Positions 1 through 10,543 of a stretch of 64,000 nt of DNA are shown here, one piece after another. The notes beneath the pieces are model-generated. The model did no database searches and was not told the DNA's origin. It saw only the letters and a program-made list of their open reading frames with translations. The position numbers and the translations under genes are program-made. Every line of letters starts with the position of its first letter. The stretch's first letter is position 1. Source of the DNA: Desmodus rotundus (lineage: Eukaryota > Chordata > Mammalia > Chiroptera > Phyllostomidae); assembly GCF_022682495.2 (NCBI RefSeq), contig NC_071399.1:5127342-5191341 (forward strand), written 5' to 3'.

Positions 1-184
1 CATGATGTAATAATCTAGCTGTTCAAACATTGTACAAATAACCATTCTACAACCCGGGATCAACAGCCTACTCTATTTTTCAAATCATGGCACTTTCTAA
101 GGTTGTATAATGTAAAGAATGAATATTATAGGCACACACTAGTTAATATTTTATATTATACATACAAGATAACATCAACTAGAG

Positions 185-2105
185 GATTCTGGGAAGATGG
201 CAGGGTTGGAAGAGCCTATGAACAATGGCACTGGCAGAACCAGCTGGATGCAACTGTTTTGGAACTCTGGAGTCTGTGAAGGCCTGCAACTTTCAGAAGA
301 AGTCTTGGGTGGTGAATTACTATTAATTTTGGTCAACTTCGGCTCTTACACAATAACGCTATTTATTCTCCATCCCTCAGTCCTGCAGCACACGGTAGCT
401 CATGTGTACCTGGAGCGGCTTACACATAGTTTGGGGGTGTCAACGTAAGCATAAAAACCCTGTCTTCCAAATATCAGGGATATGTGATCTGATAGTTGAT
501 TACTGTTGTTGTTTAGTTTTTGTTTTTTATCAGATAAGGTCATTGTTGTTGTACCTCCTCCATCATTGCAAGTCCCTCCTCCTATTGCCAGAGTAACTTC
601 CAGGGTAATGAAAGAGTTAAATGCTTTTTCCACCCTTTATTCTTCTCTTCTTTGGGGCCCAGGTAGTAAAGAGTAGGGCATTGAGAAGCCACCATGTATA
701 TGCAGGCATTTTGAAAATCATTGCACATGCCCAGAGGAAGCAGCCAACTCAGAGAAAAATCTGGTAAGACTTGCGGTTTACAAGTCAGTCTGATCCTCAT
801 CACCAAGGTCGCCTGAAACAATCGAAAGAACAAAAACAAAAGACAAAACCAGCAGACTCTAAGTAGGAGTAGAGGCTGATTTTCCCGGGTCTCCACACTG
901 TTGGATTCAAATGTCTAGTTTACAAGGAATAAAAAAACAGGTCTAGCTCATTCAAAGGAAACAAACAAACAAAGAAAAACTGTCATTGAAACAGACCTGA
1001 TAACAGCTCTATTAGACAACAACTTTAAGCAACAATATACGGAATTTACTCAAAGAACTACAGGAAGGTATGGAAAAAGTCAAGGAAATAATGTAAGAAT
1101 AAAATGAAAATATTAATAAAGTGAACATTTATTTCTCTTTATTATCAAAAGGTCTCAAAAAGAACTTCTAGATCTGATAATTACAATAACTGAAATGAAA
1201 ATTTCACCAGAGGGACTCAAGTGAAGACTGAAAAGCTGGCAGAATAAAAAAGAATTGGTGAACTTGAACATAGGACAATAGACATTTTCTTGACTGAGAC
1301 ACAGAAAGAAGAAAGATCAAAGAAAAGTGAGGAGGGTCTAAACTTATGAAGAACACCATCAAGTAGACCAAAAATTGTGGGATTCTCAGAAGGAGATGAA
1401 AAGGTGAAAGGGATAGAGAGAGCATTTAAAGAAATAATGGCTGAAGACTCCAGAACCTCGTTCAAATTCATGAATGTGAGCATCCAAGAAGCTTAAAACT
1501 CTCCAAGTAGATTGAACTAAAAGAGTCCCAGAGTCGTGTACATTAAAACCGAACTGTCAAAAAACCCAGAATTTTGAAACTAGGAAAAGAAAAGCTACTC
1601 CTCACATATAAGCAATGCCAATGAAATTTTTCATCAGAAACCCGGAGAGTCAGAAGGTAGTAGGTTGATGTATTTAAAGTGCTAAAGAAAGAACCTGTCT
1701 ACCAAGAATCCCAAATCAGGGTGAAGTATCCTTCAAAAGGAAGAAATTAAGACATTCCCTAATAAATACAAGCCTACAGAGTTTAAAATTAAACCCACAG
1801 TGCAATAAATACTAGTGGGAGTCCTGAATGCCAGAAAGGAACCAAGACAGTAACTCAAAGCCGTATAAAAAATAAAGATCTTTAAGGTAAATACATGGAC
1901 TATATACAAGCTATCATTATTATAACAACAGTATGTAACTCCACTTTTTGCTTGCTACATGATTTAACTAATTCATTATAGAGTCACTAGTTTATGTTTT
2001 TTGGACACATGTAAATTTTGCCCCATCAATGAATGATGGGGTTGGAGCTGTAAAGGCACAGAATTTTTATAAAATGCAGTACACATGCAAATAGATATTA
2101 TTAAG
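185..2105 (+). mobile_element. Ancient L1 (L1M type) 5' half: 5' UTR, ORF1 remnant and inter-ORF spacer
   Basis: The stretch follows in order the remembered 5' half of old mammalian L1 elements. It begins with a GAAGATGGCAG start and the phrase TTTGGAACTCTGGAGTCT near 260, followed by the ATGTGATCTGATAGTTG block near 482. ORF1-like sequence runs from about 1000 to 1800. The spacer that normally precedes ORF2 follows, with AGACAGTAACTCAAAGCC near 1845 and GTAACTCCACTTTTTG near 1934. The copy is heavily mutated, with many stops and indels, which fits an early placental insertion. The ORF2 that should follow (nearly 4 kb) is absent, and an L1 3' end begins at once. Subfamily is not resolved. It matched family consensus by memory only. 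Confidence 0.72.
1000..1800 (+). pseudogene. Decayed L1 ORF1 (RNA-binding protein) remnant
   Basis: L1 ORF1 encodes the trimeric coiled-coil RNA chaperone of the L1 ribonucleoprotein. Around 1150-1290 the DNA resembles the coiled-coil segment; the ATAACTGAAATGAAAA phrase corresponds to ITEMK. Around 1365-1420 it resembles the start of the RRM-like domain. Around 1430-1800 it resembles the C-terminal domain, including GAAATAATGGCTGAAGAC and CATCCAAGAAGCT and later AAGAAATTAAGACATTCCC (EIKTFP-like). In-frame stops and frameshifts break the frame everywhere, so no product is expected. I infer the domain order by matching nucleotide phrases to L1 sequence I remember, so the edges are approximate. 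Confidence 0.58.
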
Positions 2106-2613
2106 CCTAAAAAGCCTTTAAAATCTGACATATGCTGCAACATACATGAATATTGAGGACAATATTCTGAGTGAAATGAGCCAATCACAAAAAGAGACAT
2201 ACTATATAATTCCACTTACATAAAGTACTTAGATTAGTCACAAACCTCAGAGACATAAAGTAGAATGGTGATTGTCAAGGACTGGCAATAGAAGGGAATG
2301 GAGAGTTATTGTTTAATGGGTCTAGAGTTTCAGTTTCACAAGATACAAAAAGTTATAAGAATGAATATTAGTGATGGTTGCACATCAGTGTGAACATATT
2401 TACTACAAAGAATCTTTATTTATTTATTATTTATTTTTAATATCCAGAAATCAGTTGTATATTTACATGCCAATAATGAACTAACAAAAGGGATTTTTTT
2501 TTGTTTTGTTTTGTTTTTTAATTTTTAATTTTTTTTTATTCTGTTACTGTATTTTAAATGGTTGGAATAGTAAGTATGATGTTACCCATATTTACCACAG
2601 TAAAAAATATTGG
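2106..2613 (+). mobile_element. Ancient L1 3' end, split by an AT-rich insert at about 2400-2547
   Basis: Positions 2120-2400 match the 3' end of old L1M elements: AGTGAAATGAGCCAATCAC near 2170, AGTAGAATGGTGATTG near 2260, TGTTTAATGGGT near 2310 and TGATGGTTGCACATCAGTG near 2373. The expected continuation (AAATGGTTGGAATAGTAAG through TTTACCACAGTAAAAAATA) resumes only at 2554-2608. The 150 bp between is therefore an insertion or rearrangement. This 3' end directly follows the L1 5' half at 185-2105 on the same strand, so the two may be one element that lost ORF2. Confidence 0.65.
2401..2547 (+). mobile_element. AT-rich insert holding a small L1 ORF2-like piece
   Basis: This segment interrupts the L1 3' end. 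It starts with a TTTATTTATTTATTATTTA run. Around 2440-2490 it carries a phrase (ATATCCAGAAATCAGTTG, then CAATAATGAACTAACAAAAG) like the part of L1 ORF2 just after the reverse-transcriptase YxDD motif. It ends in a T-rich tract with TTTTG repeats. It could be a short second L1 insertion or a rearranged piece; no target duplication was identified. Confidence 0.35.
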
Positions 2614-3114
2614 AAAAGAAGATAAGTTGGATAGACTTCCACACCTGAACACTAACAAAGGATGAAAACTAAGTGAAATGTGAAGCAAAAAAAAGGATGG
2701 TAAACACAGTGAGGCATGAGGCATGGTAAGAGAGAAGCAACAGCCAAAGTATAGAAAGTGAAAATGAAATGAAGTAAAGGTTAATACCCTACTCTCATAA
2801 CTCAAACGTGTTTGAAACCCTAGCTACCATGCATAATAGTCTCAAAAATGGGAATTCACCAAACATGGCCCTATGAGAGACAGAAAGTCTAACTTAACCA
2901 ATGACCACAGTAGATTAGAAAGTGTTTTCAAAGGACCATTGCAAAACTATCTCAGGCCCAGAGACATCAAAGGGAAATCCTTCCACTCTTAAAGGGACAG
3001 AATATTCTAAGGCTAAGTAAAATTTTCAGGGCATAGAGGAAAACATCTTCCAAAAAAATGTATGATATGACATTGACATCCCAATCTGAAAATGCCACAC
3101 ATATATAGAAAATA
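2614..3114. other. AT-rich segment between L1 pieces, unassigned
   Basis: No gene seen. A-rich composition on the plus strand and its position between two plus-strand L1 fragments suggest decayed L1 ORF2, but I could not match a specific phrase. Confidence 0.3.
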
Positions 3115-3720
3115 ACACTAACTATAAAATAGTTTTAGAAGCAATAGGAAAAATTTCAAATAAATATTCGTGGAAAAAATATTAGTATGTGAAAAAATAA
3201 TGCATCATGACTAAAAAGCTATTTTTCCTGGAATACAAGGATGGTTTGATATTTTAAGACTTTAACATAACTCATTGCGTGGAGATCTAAGGACAGAAAC
3301 CATATGATCACCTTACTTGCTGAAAGGGTACATTATACGCTCATCATAATTCCTTATAAAAATAACAATATTTAAGTGGATGGATTCTTTTTTATAAGAC
3401 GCTATGCAACACCTTTTTGAAAGGAAGAAGCACTGGTTCCACCCTTGCTAAAGTGAAAATGATTAGAGCATGCTCACTCTCTTTACTACTGCTTAATATT
3501 CTGTTGTTCCAGGAATTAACCAGCATAATTAGACAACAAAACATTTTGAAATGCTTAAAATCAGTATGTTCTTTATATGCAGATGATATACTAGTTATTT
3601 GGGAAACCCAAGGGCACCTAGGAGAAAATCTAGAACTAAACAACCAAGTAGCCACATATAAAATTCACATACAAAATCAGTAGCTTTTATTTATTGAAGC
3701 AATCATTACAAAGTCTTTGC
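3115..3720 (+). pseudogene. L1 ORF2 reverse-transcriptase fragment with a YADD motif
   Basis: L1 ORF2 encodes the endonuclease and reverse transcriptase. The nucleotides at 3200-3320 resemble the L1 RT stretch with AATGCATCATGACTAA and GAATACAAGGATGGTT. An open frame at 3417-3683 then encodes 88 residues with a CSLSLLLLNILL segment, like the CPLSPLLFNI motif of RT, followed by SLYADDILV. YADD is encoded at 3576-3587 and equals the catalytic metal-binding box (usually FADD or YxDD). Upstream frameshifts and the absence of the endonuclease and C-terminal domains make this a dead fragment. It lies downstream of an L1 3' end, so it is a separate copy or a rearranged one. Confidence 0.7.
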
Positions 3721-3904
3721 TGTGGATGGTGTGACTGAATTTCATTCATAATTAGTCCTTCCAGTAATGACAAAAACAAATTCTTCTATTTCTTCCAGAA
3801 TGGCACATTAACTCGTCACTCTTCCAAAATCAATAATCCATCAATTTAAATAATTTTAATTGAAAGTAGTCTTTTTAATATAATTTTTAATGTTATGTAT
3901 TGCT

Positions 3905-4065
3905 AACGGTTGTAGGAGACATTTATTCATTTCAATTAATGAATGTTGAAGCAATGTCAAAACTTGCCAGGTATTTTTCTAGAGATTTAAAACAGGAGTA
4001 AATGATCCAATCCCTGCAGGTAACTTAGTGTCTACTAGAGCAAGCAGAATTGTGAGCAGCAATTA
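3905..4065 (-). mobile_element. Probable L2 3' end remnant
   Basis: ACATTTATTCATTTCAAT followed by a CCAGGTATTTTTCTAGAG block and AATCCCTGCAGGTAACTTAG resembles the reverse complement of the L2 3' end (tattcattcaacaaatatttattgagcacc type). It is strongly diverged and the edges are uncertain. Confidence 0.35.
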
Positions 4066-4369
4066 CAGTACTGTGTATTGAGACTAAAGGTTAAATTGCT
4101 TACCCCATACCAAGCAAACATCAGTTTATAAATATGCATCTCCCATCCCATCATGCATTTCAGGTATAAAGGTGTGCTTACCTGTCTATCAATATCCATT
4201 CATAGATAATGTTCTAAGTCATGTTTGATCTTAATTATAGTACTGTTTGCTATCATCAAGAATAGTGAATGGATGAAAAGAACATACTGAAAATAAAAGC
4301 TAAAATAAAGAACATAACCTTTATTAAATTTCCAGTTTTGACCCACCTGGAACTCACTCTAAATAAATG

Positions 4370-4500
4370 GTGATGGAAGCAGACTTGACTTGAGTTGGTG
4401 CACACACGATACAGTGTACAGATGTTGTGCTGTGGAACTGTGCACCTGAAACCTGCATTTTGTTAACCAGTGTCACCCAACAAATTCAATTAACAAAACC
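4370..4500 (+). mobile_element. L1 3' end, bat/laurasiatherian type
   Basis: ACACGATACAGTGTACAGATG, then GTGCACCTGAAACC, GTTAACCAGTGTCACCC and AATTCAATTAACAAAACC near 4480 form the terminal L1 3' UTR I know from bat and carnivore genomes. It is truncated to about 130 bp at the 5' side. Confidence 0.55.
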
Positions 4501-4582
4501 TCACAGTTATGTTTAAAAAGGATCTGGCCATGATCAGCTACACGTACTGAACTACAGGAAAATAATATTAAATTTACCAACA

Positions 4583-4604
4583 AAAGATTCTTTCTTTCTT
4601 TCCT

Positions 4605-4668
<64 letters not shown>

Positions 4669-5159
4669 TTTTATTGTCATTCAATTACAGTTCTATGCCT
4701 TTTCTCCCCATCCCTCCACCCCACCCCAGCTGAACCCACCTCCCTCCCCCACCTCCACCCTCCCCCTTGATTTGGTCCATGTGTCCTTTATAGTAGTTCC
4801 TGTAATCCCCTCTCCTCACTGTCCCCTCCCCACTCCCCCCTGGCTATTGTTAGATTGTTCTTAACTTCAATGTCTCTCGTTATATTTTGTTTGCTTTTTT
4901 CTTCTATTGATTATGTTCCAGTTAAAGGTGAGATCATATGGTATTTGTCCCTCACTGTCTGGCTTATTTCACTTAGCATAATGCTCTCCAGTTCCATCCA
5001 TGCTGTTGCAAAGGGTAGAAGCTCCTTCTTTCATAGCAGCACAATTTATAATAGCCAAGTACTGGAAGCAACCTAAGTGCCCATCAGCAAATGAGTGGAT
5101 CCAAAAACTATGGTATATTTACACAATGGAATTCTACAAAGCAGAGAGAAAGAAAGATT
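4583..5159 (-). mobile_element. L1 3' end with inverted 5' segment (twin-primed insertion)
   Basis: From 4670 to about 5035 the minus strand reads as the last part of L1: ORF2 C-terminus (GCAACAGCATGGATGGAACT at about 4992-5011, minus strand) and then a C-rich (plus strand) 3' UTR. From about 5036 to 5152 the plus strand reads as the L1 sequence immediately upstream of that point (ATAATAGCCAAGTACTGG, GTGCCCATCAGCAAATGAG, TACACAATGGAATTCTAC). The two arms are contiguous in an L1 but head in opposite directions, the hallmark of twin priming. The tail is the (TTTC)n run at 4590-4669. A 7 bp candidate target duplication, AAAGATT, flanks it at 4583-4589 and 5153-5159. Confidence 0.8.
4590..4669. 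repeat. (TTTC)n microsatellite, expanded L1 tail
   Basis: About 80 bp of nearly pure TTTC units with one TTCC interruption near 4600. It sits where the poly(A) tail of the minus-strand L1 should be, so it most likely grew from a GAAA-rich tail. Confidence 0.95.
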
Positions 5160-5444
5160 GATTCTATAGAATGGTACTCAATACTAATCTGATTCTATAC
5201 ATTTAAGGAAATTTCCGTGTGCTCCTTAGAAACAATAATAATATATAACATGGAACATTATCTCACTCACCTTGATAAGGCTTATTTTATTATCAAGTAA
5301 AAACATTATCAGATTTTAATATATTTAATGAATCCACTCCCACATCCTTAGTACCTATTATAGTGTACTACTATTATAACAATATTTGCTTAAAATCATC
5401 TGGTTTGTTGAGTAATAAAAAGGCATGATTTTACTGCTTAAATA

Positions 5445-5620
5445 CATAGACTCCAAAGTCAGCCTGCATTGAGGTTGAATCTCCCCTTTGAAAGGTGTGT
5501 ATTTCTATATTTTGGCAAATTACTCAATTTTCCTGAAACTTAATTTTTCTATCAATGATACTGGGAAAATAATAACTGTGCCATGGTCTCGAGGTAAGAA
5601 TGCAATGCTTTATTTTAAAG
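5445..5620 (+). mobile_element. MIR SINE remnant
   Basis: ACTCCAAAGTCAGCCTGC matches the MIR core entry (tggagtcagactgcctg). It is followed at the expected spacing by GGCAAATTACTCAATTTTCC and CTGGGAAAATAATAACTG (gttacttaacctctctg ... aaaatggggataata). Confidence 0.5.
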
Positions 5621-7284
5621 GTCAGTAATAGCAAATGATACCCACTCTAGATTGTTTATGTTGTTGCTGAATATAACAACGGTCATAGTGATATCACAAA
5701 TCTAGTGCCCCCGGAAGCATTAAGTTCTCAGGATTTCTATGCCACATAAATCCAGGTGATCTCTGCTTCCCACCACAGTAGCAAACAAAGGCAAAGATAA
5801 TAGCTTACACATGAGATTAAGCAATAATTTTTAGCATTACAACCATATCCTTATTTTCTCCTATAATAAATACTGACAGTTTAATAACAAATACATTATA
5901 ATTTAATACATTCACTATACATTTATTGACAAATATAACTTTCCTTGATAATCTTGACAAATAAACATTATACAGTATCATATCAATCACAATGTTCTTT
6001 AAAACTCATTATCTGATTAATGATCTTATAAACATTAAAACTCTTATATCAGTTTTGGTGGTCTAGGAAACTTATCACGTTTCTTGTACAGTAATATTGA
6101 ATGTGTTCCTTTAAACATGCCCAACTTCTCTTTCTAACCAGAGCATGTAAACGACAACAGTTGTGTTGTCTGTTCAGATTTTCTGCAGCAAATGACTAAT
6201 TTCACTTCCAGTAAGAAAAGCAAGTTATTTATTTCTATCTGGTAAAATTCTTTAGGTCAACATTCTTTTAAAAATCAATTCTTCGTGACTGAACAAAATT
6301 ATTCATTTGCTATATATTTTCCTTTAAAACAATTATCTTATATATGAAATTTCTGAAAGAATTAGTATTGTTTTTCAACACTCTTTTTCTTAGTACTCTT
6401 TCAAATGATAGATATTATAATTTAGATTAACATTTAAAAAACTGATTTCTAAAAATTTAAACATGAAATTAATAAGGTGATGAGAATATTTGTGTTATAA
6501 AAGTATTACTTTTTAAAATTGTTCTTTTAAATAGGAAGTTTATTTTTCTCAAAACTAAGTTTAAGCATGAATTTACTTATATAAGTACAATAAAAATTTA
6601 ACTCTTGCTGCCATTTGTGTAGTTTGCCATATTTATTAAGATAAAAGTAAAGTGAGAAATAAGAATTAATTCCCAGAAAGACAGGTACATAGTTGATTAT
6701 AGCGAAAAGGGGAAAAAATGACAGATCGTCGCTGGCCTAGAGAGACAGGTCAGAGTCGCACCCCAGGTCGACTCCGAAAGCAAACCGCCACTTAAAACAT
6801 ATCACAAGTCCATCCACACATCGAGATAGCAGAACTTTAGCTGGAAGTCAAGAAACAACCCATATTTTCATTACTAATGCTATAATTAGTGTGAATACTC
6901 ATTCTGCACAAATTGTATTTTCAAGTTGAAAGGATTAATTAGTGGAATTCTAGTAAATCCAGTGTAGTCAATTAAACAGTACATAATAAGTATCTTATTC
7001 TATAACTTCCATAAATACTTTCACAGATCAAATAATTTTTACTCATATTTAAATACAAAAGAGAACCCTTACAGAACCTTAATTAGGAATCCTGAAAGCA
7101 TTCCTTCTGTACTTTCTGAGAAATTACTCTTTCCATAGAAGTGAGAACAAACCACCTTTGATTTCTTTAAAAACAGAGTATGACTCTAAACTTCCACAAC
7201 AATTAGAATGTAGTGATGCTAATGAGAACCGCATGGGCTTATCTTCGGTGAGTCTTTGTTACCTGCAGGGTAAATTGTAGGGGA
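5621..7284. other. Unique AT-rich DNA
   Basis: No gene or recognisable transposon. Mostly A/T-rich with scattered TAATAA/TTTAAT runs. A short CpG cluster at about 6725-6790 (CGTCGCTGG ... GTCGACTCCG ... CCGCC) stands out against this background. Confidence 0.5.
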
Positions 7285-7435
7285 TATCTTCCGCTAATCC
7301 TCACATTAACTCCTCAATTAAGTGCTATTACTGCCCACTGCTCCATGAGAAATGTACAGCAGGGATAGTAAAATGAGTAGCCAAGGTCCTACATCTAAAA
7401 CATAGCAAACTCAAGATTGAAAATGAGGCAGAAAT
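7285..7435 (+). mobile_element. Probable MIR SINE remnant
   Basis: TAATCCTCACATTAACTCC followed by AAGTGCTATTACTGCCCA and, further on, AGTAGCCAAGGTCCTACATC resembles the 3' half of MIR (ctcatttaatcctcacaacaaccc ... aaggtcacacagc). It is quite diverged. Confidence 0.42.
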
Positions 7436-8869
7436 TAAGATCAACCACGATGAAAGTACACCACGTTATCCTTTTCAGAAGATCGGTTCTCACGGCTATG
7501 GTCAATGGGGGCACAAAGACACCTGGACAGCCGGATCCCCCTCCCTGCATAGGAGATAGCATCACTAACAGGACCTGTGAGAAGCGTCTGCTTTTCCAGG
7601 CATCCTATATTGTTGAAGGATATCAAGGTCCTCCTAATATATATAGAAGCTGCTTGGTTCTGGTTAGCAAGCCAGAAAGGGTAGCAAAGGCTGCAGTCAC
7701 ATGAAGGTGAAGCCCCTCTCTGAAGGAAAGACAGATCTCACTGGGATGATCAGCAGCTGTGTTTCTGAGGTGAGGGTACTTTGTTGCAGAAAGAATATCA
7801 ATGGAGTGTTTATGAAATAACAAGAGACATAACATCACAAGAAGCAATAAAATCCTGCTTTAAAAAATCTACGTAATAAACCTGTCTACGATGGTTCTGG
7901 TTCTGGCAGATCACTACTGAAGAAATATTAGAAAAAAAATCTCATACTCATACATTTTCATGAAATGCTCTGTATTATACATCACAGCTGCAAACCTGTC
8001 CTCTGAAGTTTGCAGATTCTTAATGACACCAGAGATTTAGGGCACAGGGTGGAGTTAGACTGACATGTGACTGATGAGGTGGAAGTGTGAGTCTGAGGGC
8101 CATTGAACACAGAGAATTTTCCCAATGTATCATAATTACGGAAACACCTGTGCTGAAGAGGTTGCGCTGATTCGGAGGAAATACAGGGAACTTCACGGTC
8201 GGCAGGATCCTCCATCTCAGGCCCACGGCTGCTGGCAGGAAAGGATACAGTTGCTTTTAAAAACGATGTTAGGGCTTTGGTTTTTATCCTTCCAGTATGC
8301 TTCCATCACCTGAAAATTTTGGTCGCATTTGTCCAGCAGTCAAATAAACATTATAATACTATCTACTATCGGGTTCTTACAATGATCAGATGAAGTCAAT
8401 ATTGATACCTAAAAAATACTTATCACGGTGCATGCAATTGTAGTTCATAGTTTACCAACTCAGTTTCTAAGTGGAGCAATTTTAAGTTTGATCATCGAAC
8501 ATATGCAGGCTTTCTTTTCCTCTACTTTTTCCCCTTTAAAATTCCTTTTAAAATTGATTCTGTTCCTTATTTTCAAAGCATGTTTATTTTAGGGGAAGAG
8601 TTTAGCTATTAATAAAATCAATGAAGATAGCAAAAGTCAAATCTAGTATAAATACTTACAGCAATGCCTTCAAATGAAAACTACGTTTGATGGGATTTTA
8701 TAAACAAGCTTATCTTAACAGTCCAGTATTTTTTTTGTCCTTAAACAGGTGCCTGCTGCCGTCGAAGGGACACTGGGATAACTGGGTGTGTATGGTGACC
8801 CCAGAGACTAGCGAACTGGGAGTGAGCAGGCAAAGAGGGACTCAGGTCCTCCTTTCTTAAATGAGTGAT
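7436..8869. other. Unique DNA, no gene recognised
   Basis: Frames of up to 95 codons occur (for example 7417-7704 plus strand) but none resembles a known protein. Splice-site context and codon bias do not support an exon. Confidence 0.4.
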
Positions 8870-9020
8870 TGTGTGAAATGGATTAAGTTACTCAGTGTCA
8901 TCGAGCTGGAGTATTTCCATCCATAAAGAGTAATAGGACTGTCTGTCTCTGAAAACATTATTGACAAAATGACTAGCACATAGTAGGCTTTCAAGGAATG
9001 TTAGTTCCGTGTTGTTCCAC
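8870..9020 (+). mobile_element. MIR SINE remnant
   Basis: GGATTAAGTTACTCAGTG and, at the right spacing, ATGACTAGCACATAGTAGGC and TCAAGGAATGTTAGTTCCG match the MIR 3' half (cctggcacatagtaagcgctcaataaatgttagct). Confidence 0.5.
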
Positions 9021-9385
9021 TACATGCCAGCCATTCCCTGGATAGAGGAGTGCAGTAAATTTTACTTTAAATCATTGCAGAAAGTAGAATGAAGAAACAA
9101 TAAAAGCAAAACCAGGTACAAATAAACAGCTGGATTAAACTCTCCAGTGAGAAAAGACTAACAAATCAAGTGTTTATTACATTCACAAACCACAATGTAA
9201 AATAAGGCCAGGTGCTGCCATACCTAGTGATTTGGTGTAGTCATAAAAAGGAGTGAACACTCTTTCACACAGCTATCTAATAACATTCACCGTATACAAT
9301 AAACATTTCATAGGGTTTACACATGGCTAAACTCATTTAAATATAACAATCACATGTAGCTGGATTGATTTAATGTTGGGTTAAT

Positions 9386-9451
9386 GCCGTATTTTGTTGT
9401 GTATAATGAGCACCCATACATACTGTATTTTCCCATGTATAATGCATGTAC
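9386..9451 (+). repeat. Two direct copies of a terminal-repeat-like motif
   Basis: CCGTATTTTGTTGTGTATAA (from 9387) and CTGTATTTTCCCATGTATAA (from 9423) are direct copies 36 bp apart, each followed by TG and a partial GCACCC-like run. The form C(C/T)GTATTTT..N..TATAA resembles the ends of the MITE at 59217-59456, so this may be one end of a related element. No matching opposite end was found. Confidence 0.35.
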
Positions 9452-9487
9452 ACTACTTGGGACTCCAGTAGTTTCTTCCACCGACTC

Positions 9488-9518
9488 AATCTCACTGGTT
9501 TTTGCAGCCAGTGAGATT
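9488..9518. repeat. Perfect 11 bp inverted repeat (hairpin)
   Basis: AATCTCACTGG at 9488-9498 and its exact reverse complement CCAGTGAGATT at 9508-9518 enclose a 9-base loop. The stem is shorter than a typical microRNA precursor. Confidence 0.7.
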
Positions 9519-9819
9519 ACTTATCTTCCTGGCACTGGAACCCTGGGCTAGGGGGACTGGTGTGGGGCTGGGAGTTCTCACTTCTGAGATATCCATCCTA
9601 AACTTTTATCCACCACATGTGGGTGTGCGGCAAGCCCATTACAAGTCTCCACCCACCCTATCAAGTTTTGTAGTTGTATCACTAAGGTAGGTTTGAGTCC
9701 ACCATCTTAGTCAAGATAAGAACAGTCCCTGCATTGCAAGCATCCCTCCCGGTGCTCTCAGAGCAGCATCCTCCTGCCCCTCCACCCCCCCACCCCACAC
9801 TAAACACTGAGAACAACTA

Positions 9820-10060
9820 GTCTATTCTTCCTGTCTAAACTTTTTACTTCCAAAATAATACACGGAGTTTTGTAGTTGGTAATCTTTTGATGTTAGCTTT
9901 TCCCTTAGCATAATAATCTAGAAACACATTTCACTTTTGGCAGAAATCCATCCATACGTCATGGGTAATGCTGAAGAGTATTCCATTGGATGGATGCATC
10001 ACAGTCTGTTCAGTGCTAATGTTTAGTAGTATGACTTCTTCAAAACTGGGATCTCAGTGT
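9820..10060 (-). mobile_element. Ancient L1 3' end remnant
   Basis: The plus strand shows CCCTTAGCATAATAATCTAG, then AATCCATCCATACGTCATGG, GAGTATTCCATTGGATGGAT and CACAGTCTGTTCAGTG. This is the reverse complement of the L1M region just before the 3' UTR (agcataatg ... catccatgttg ... tattccattgtatgga). Confidence 0.55.
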
Positions 10061-10164
10061 CTGTCGTGTAGAAGTCAAACTAAGGGACATGGCAAAAATG
10101 ACATGAGCATCAAAACCGTTCCATTTATTAATCTAAACTAAATTTAACTGCATGTAACAACCTC

Positions 10165-10262
10165 ATAAATGTATTGAAATTTTTTGAAATTTTCTCTGAA
10201 ATTTATTGAAATTTTGAATTTATTGAAAATTTCAAAAATGTACTGAAATTTTCTCTGAAATG
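10165..10262. repeat. Local repeats of a TGAAATTTT unit
   Basis: The unit TGAAATTTTCTCTGAAAT occurs twice (about 10184 and 10244), with further TATTGAAATTTT copies between and around them. This is a small local duplication of AT-rich sequence. TGAAATTTT and AAAATTTCA also form an inverted pair. Confidence 0.6.
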
Positions 10263-10543
10263 ATCATTTTAGTATGCTTAATACTCTTACTAAACATTAA
10301 ATATTAGATTTTTAAGTATATAATATGATTATACTATATTTTATTATAATGTCCCTCACAGATTTATTGTAAAACAACATGCATGAGTCACAGAACAAGT
10401 GAATTGCTGGTAGACACATTTTTTTCAAAAATTTTTGTCTTCTAGCTATCACTCTGGCTCTGGGGTCTGAAGTGGGGCTAACTCTCAGCTTTGAGAAGAC
10501 CTAAATCTTTATCTTTGAGTAGATACAGTCAAAAAAAATTTAA

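Noticed and set aside
3417..3683. Functional reverse transcriptase gene
   Set aside because: Only a short piece around YADD is open; flanking L1 sequence is frameshifted and other domains are missing.
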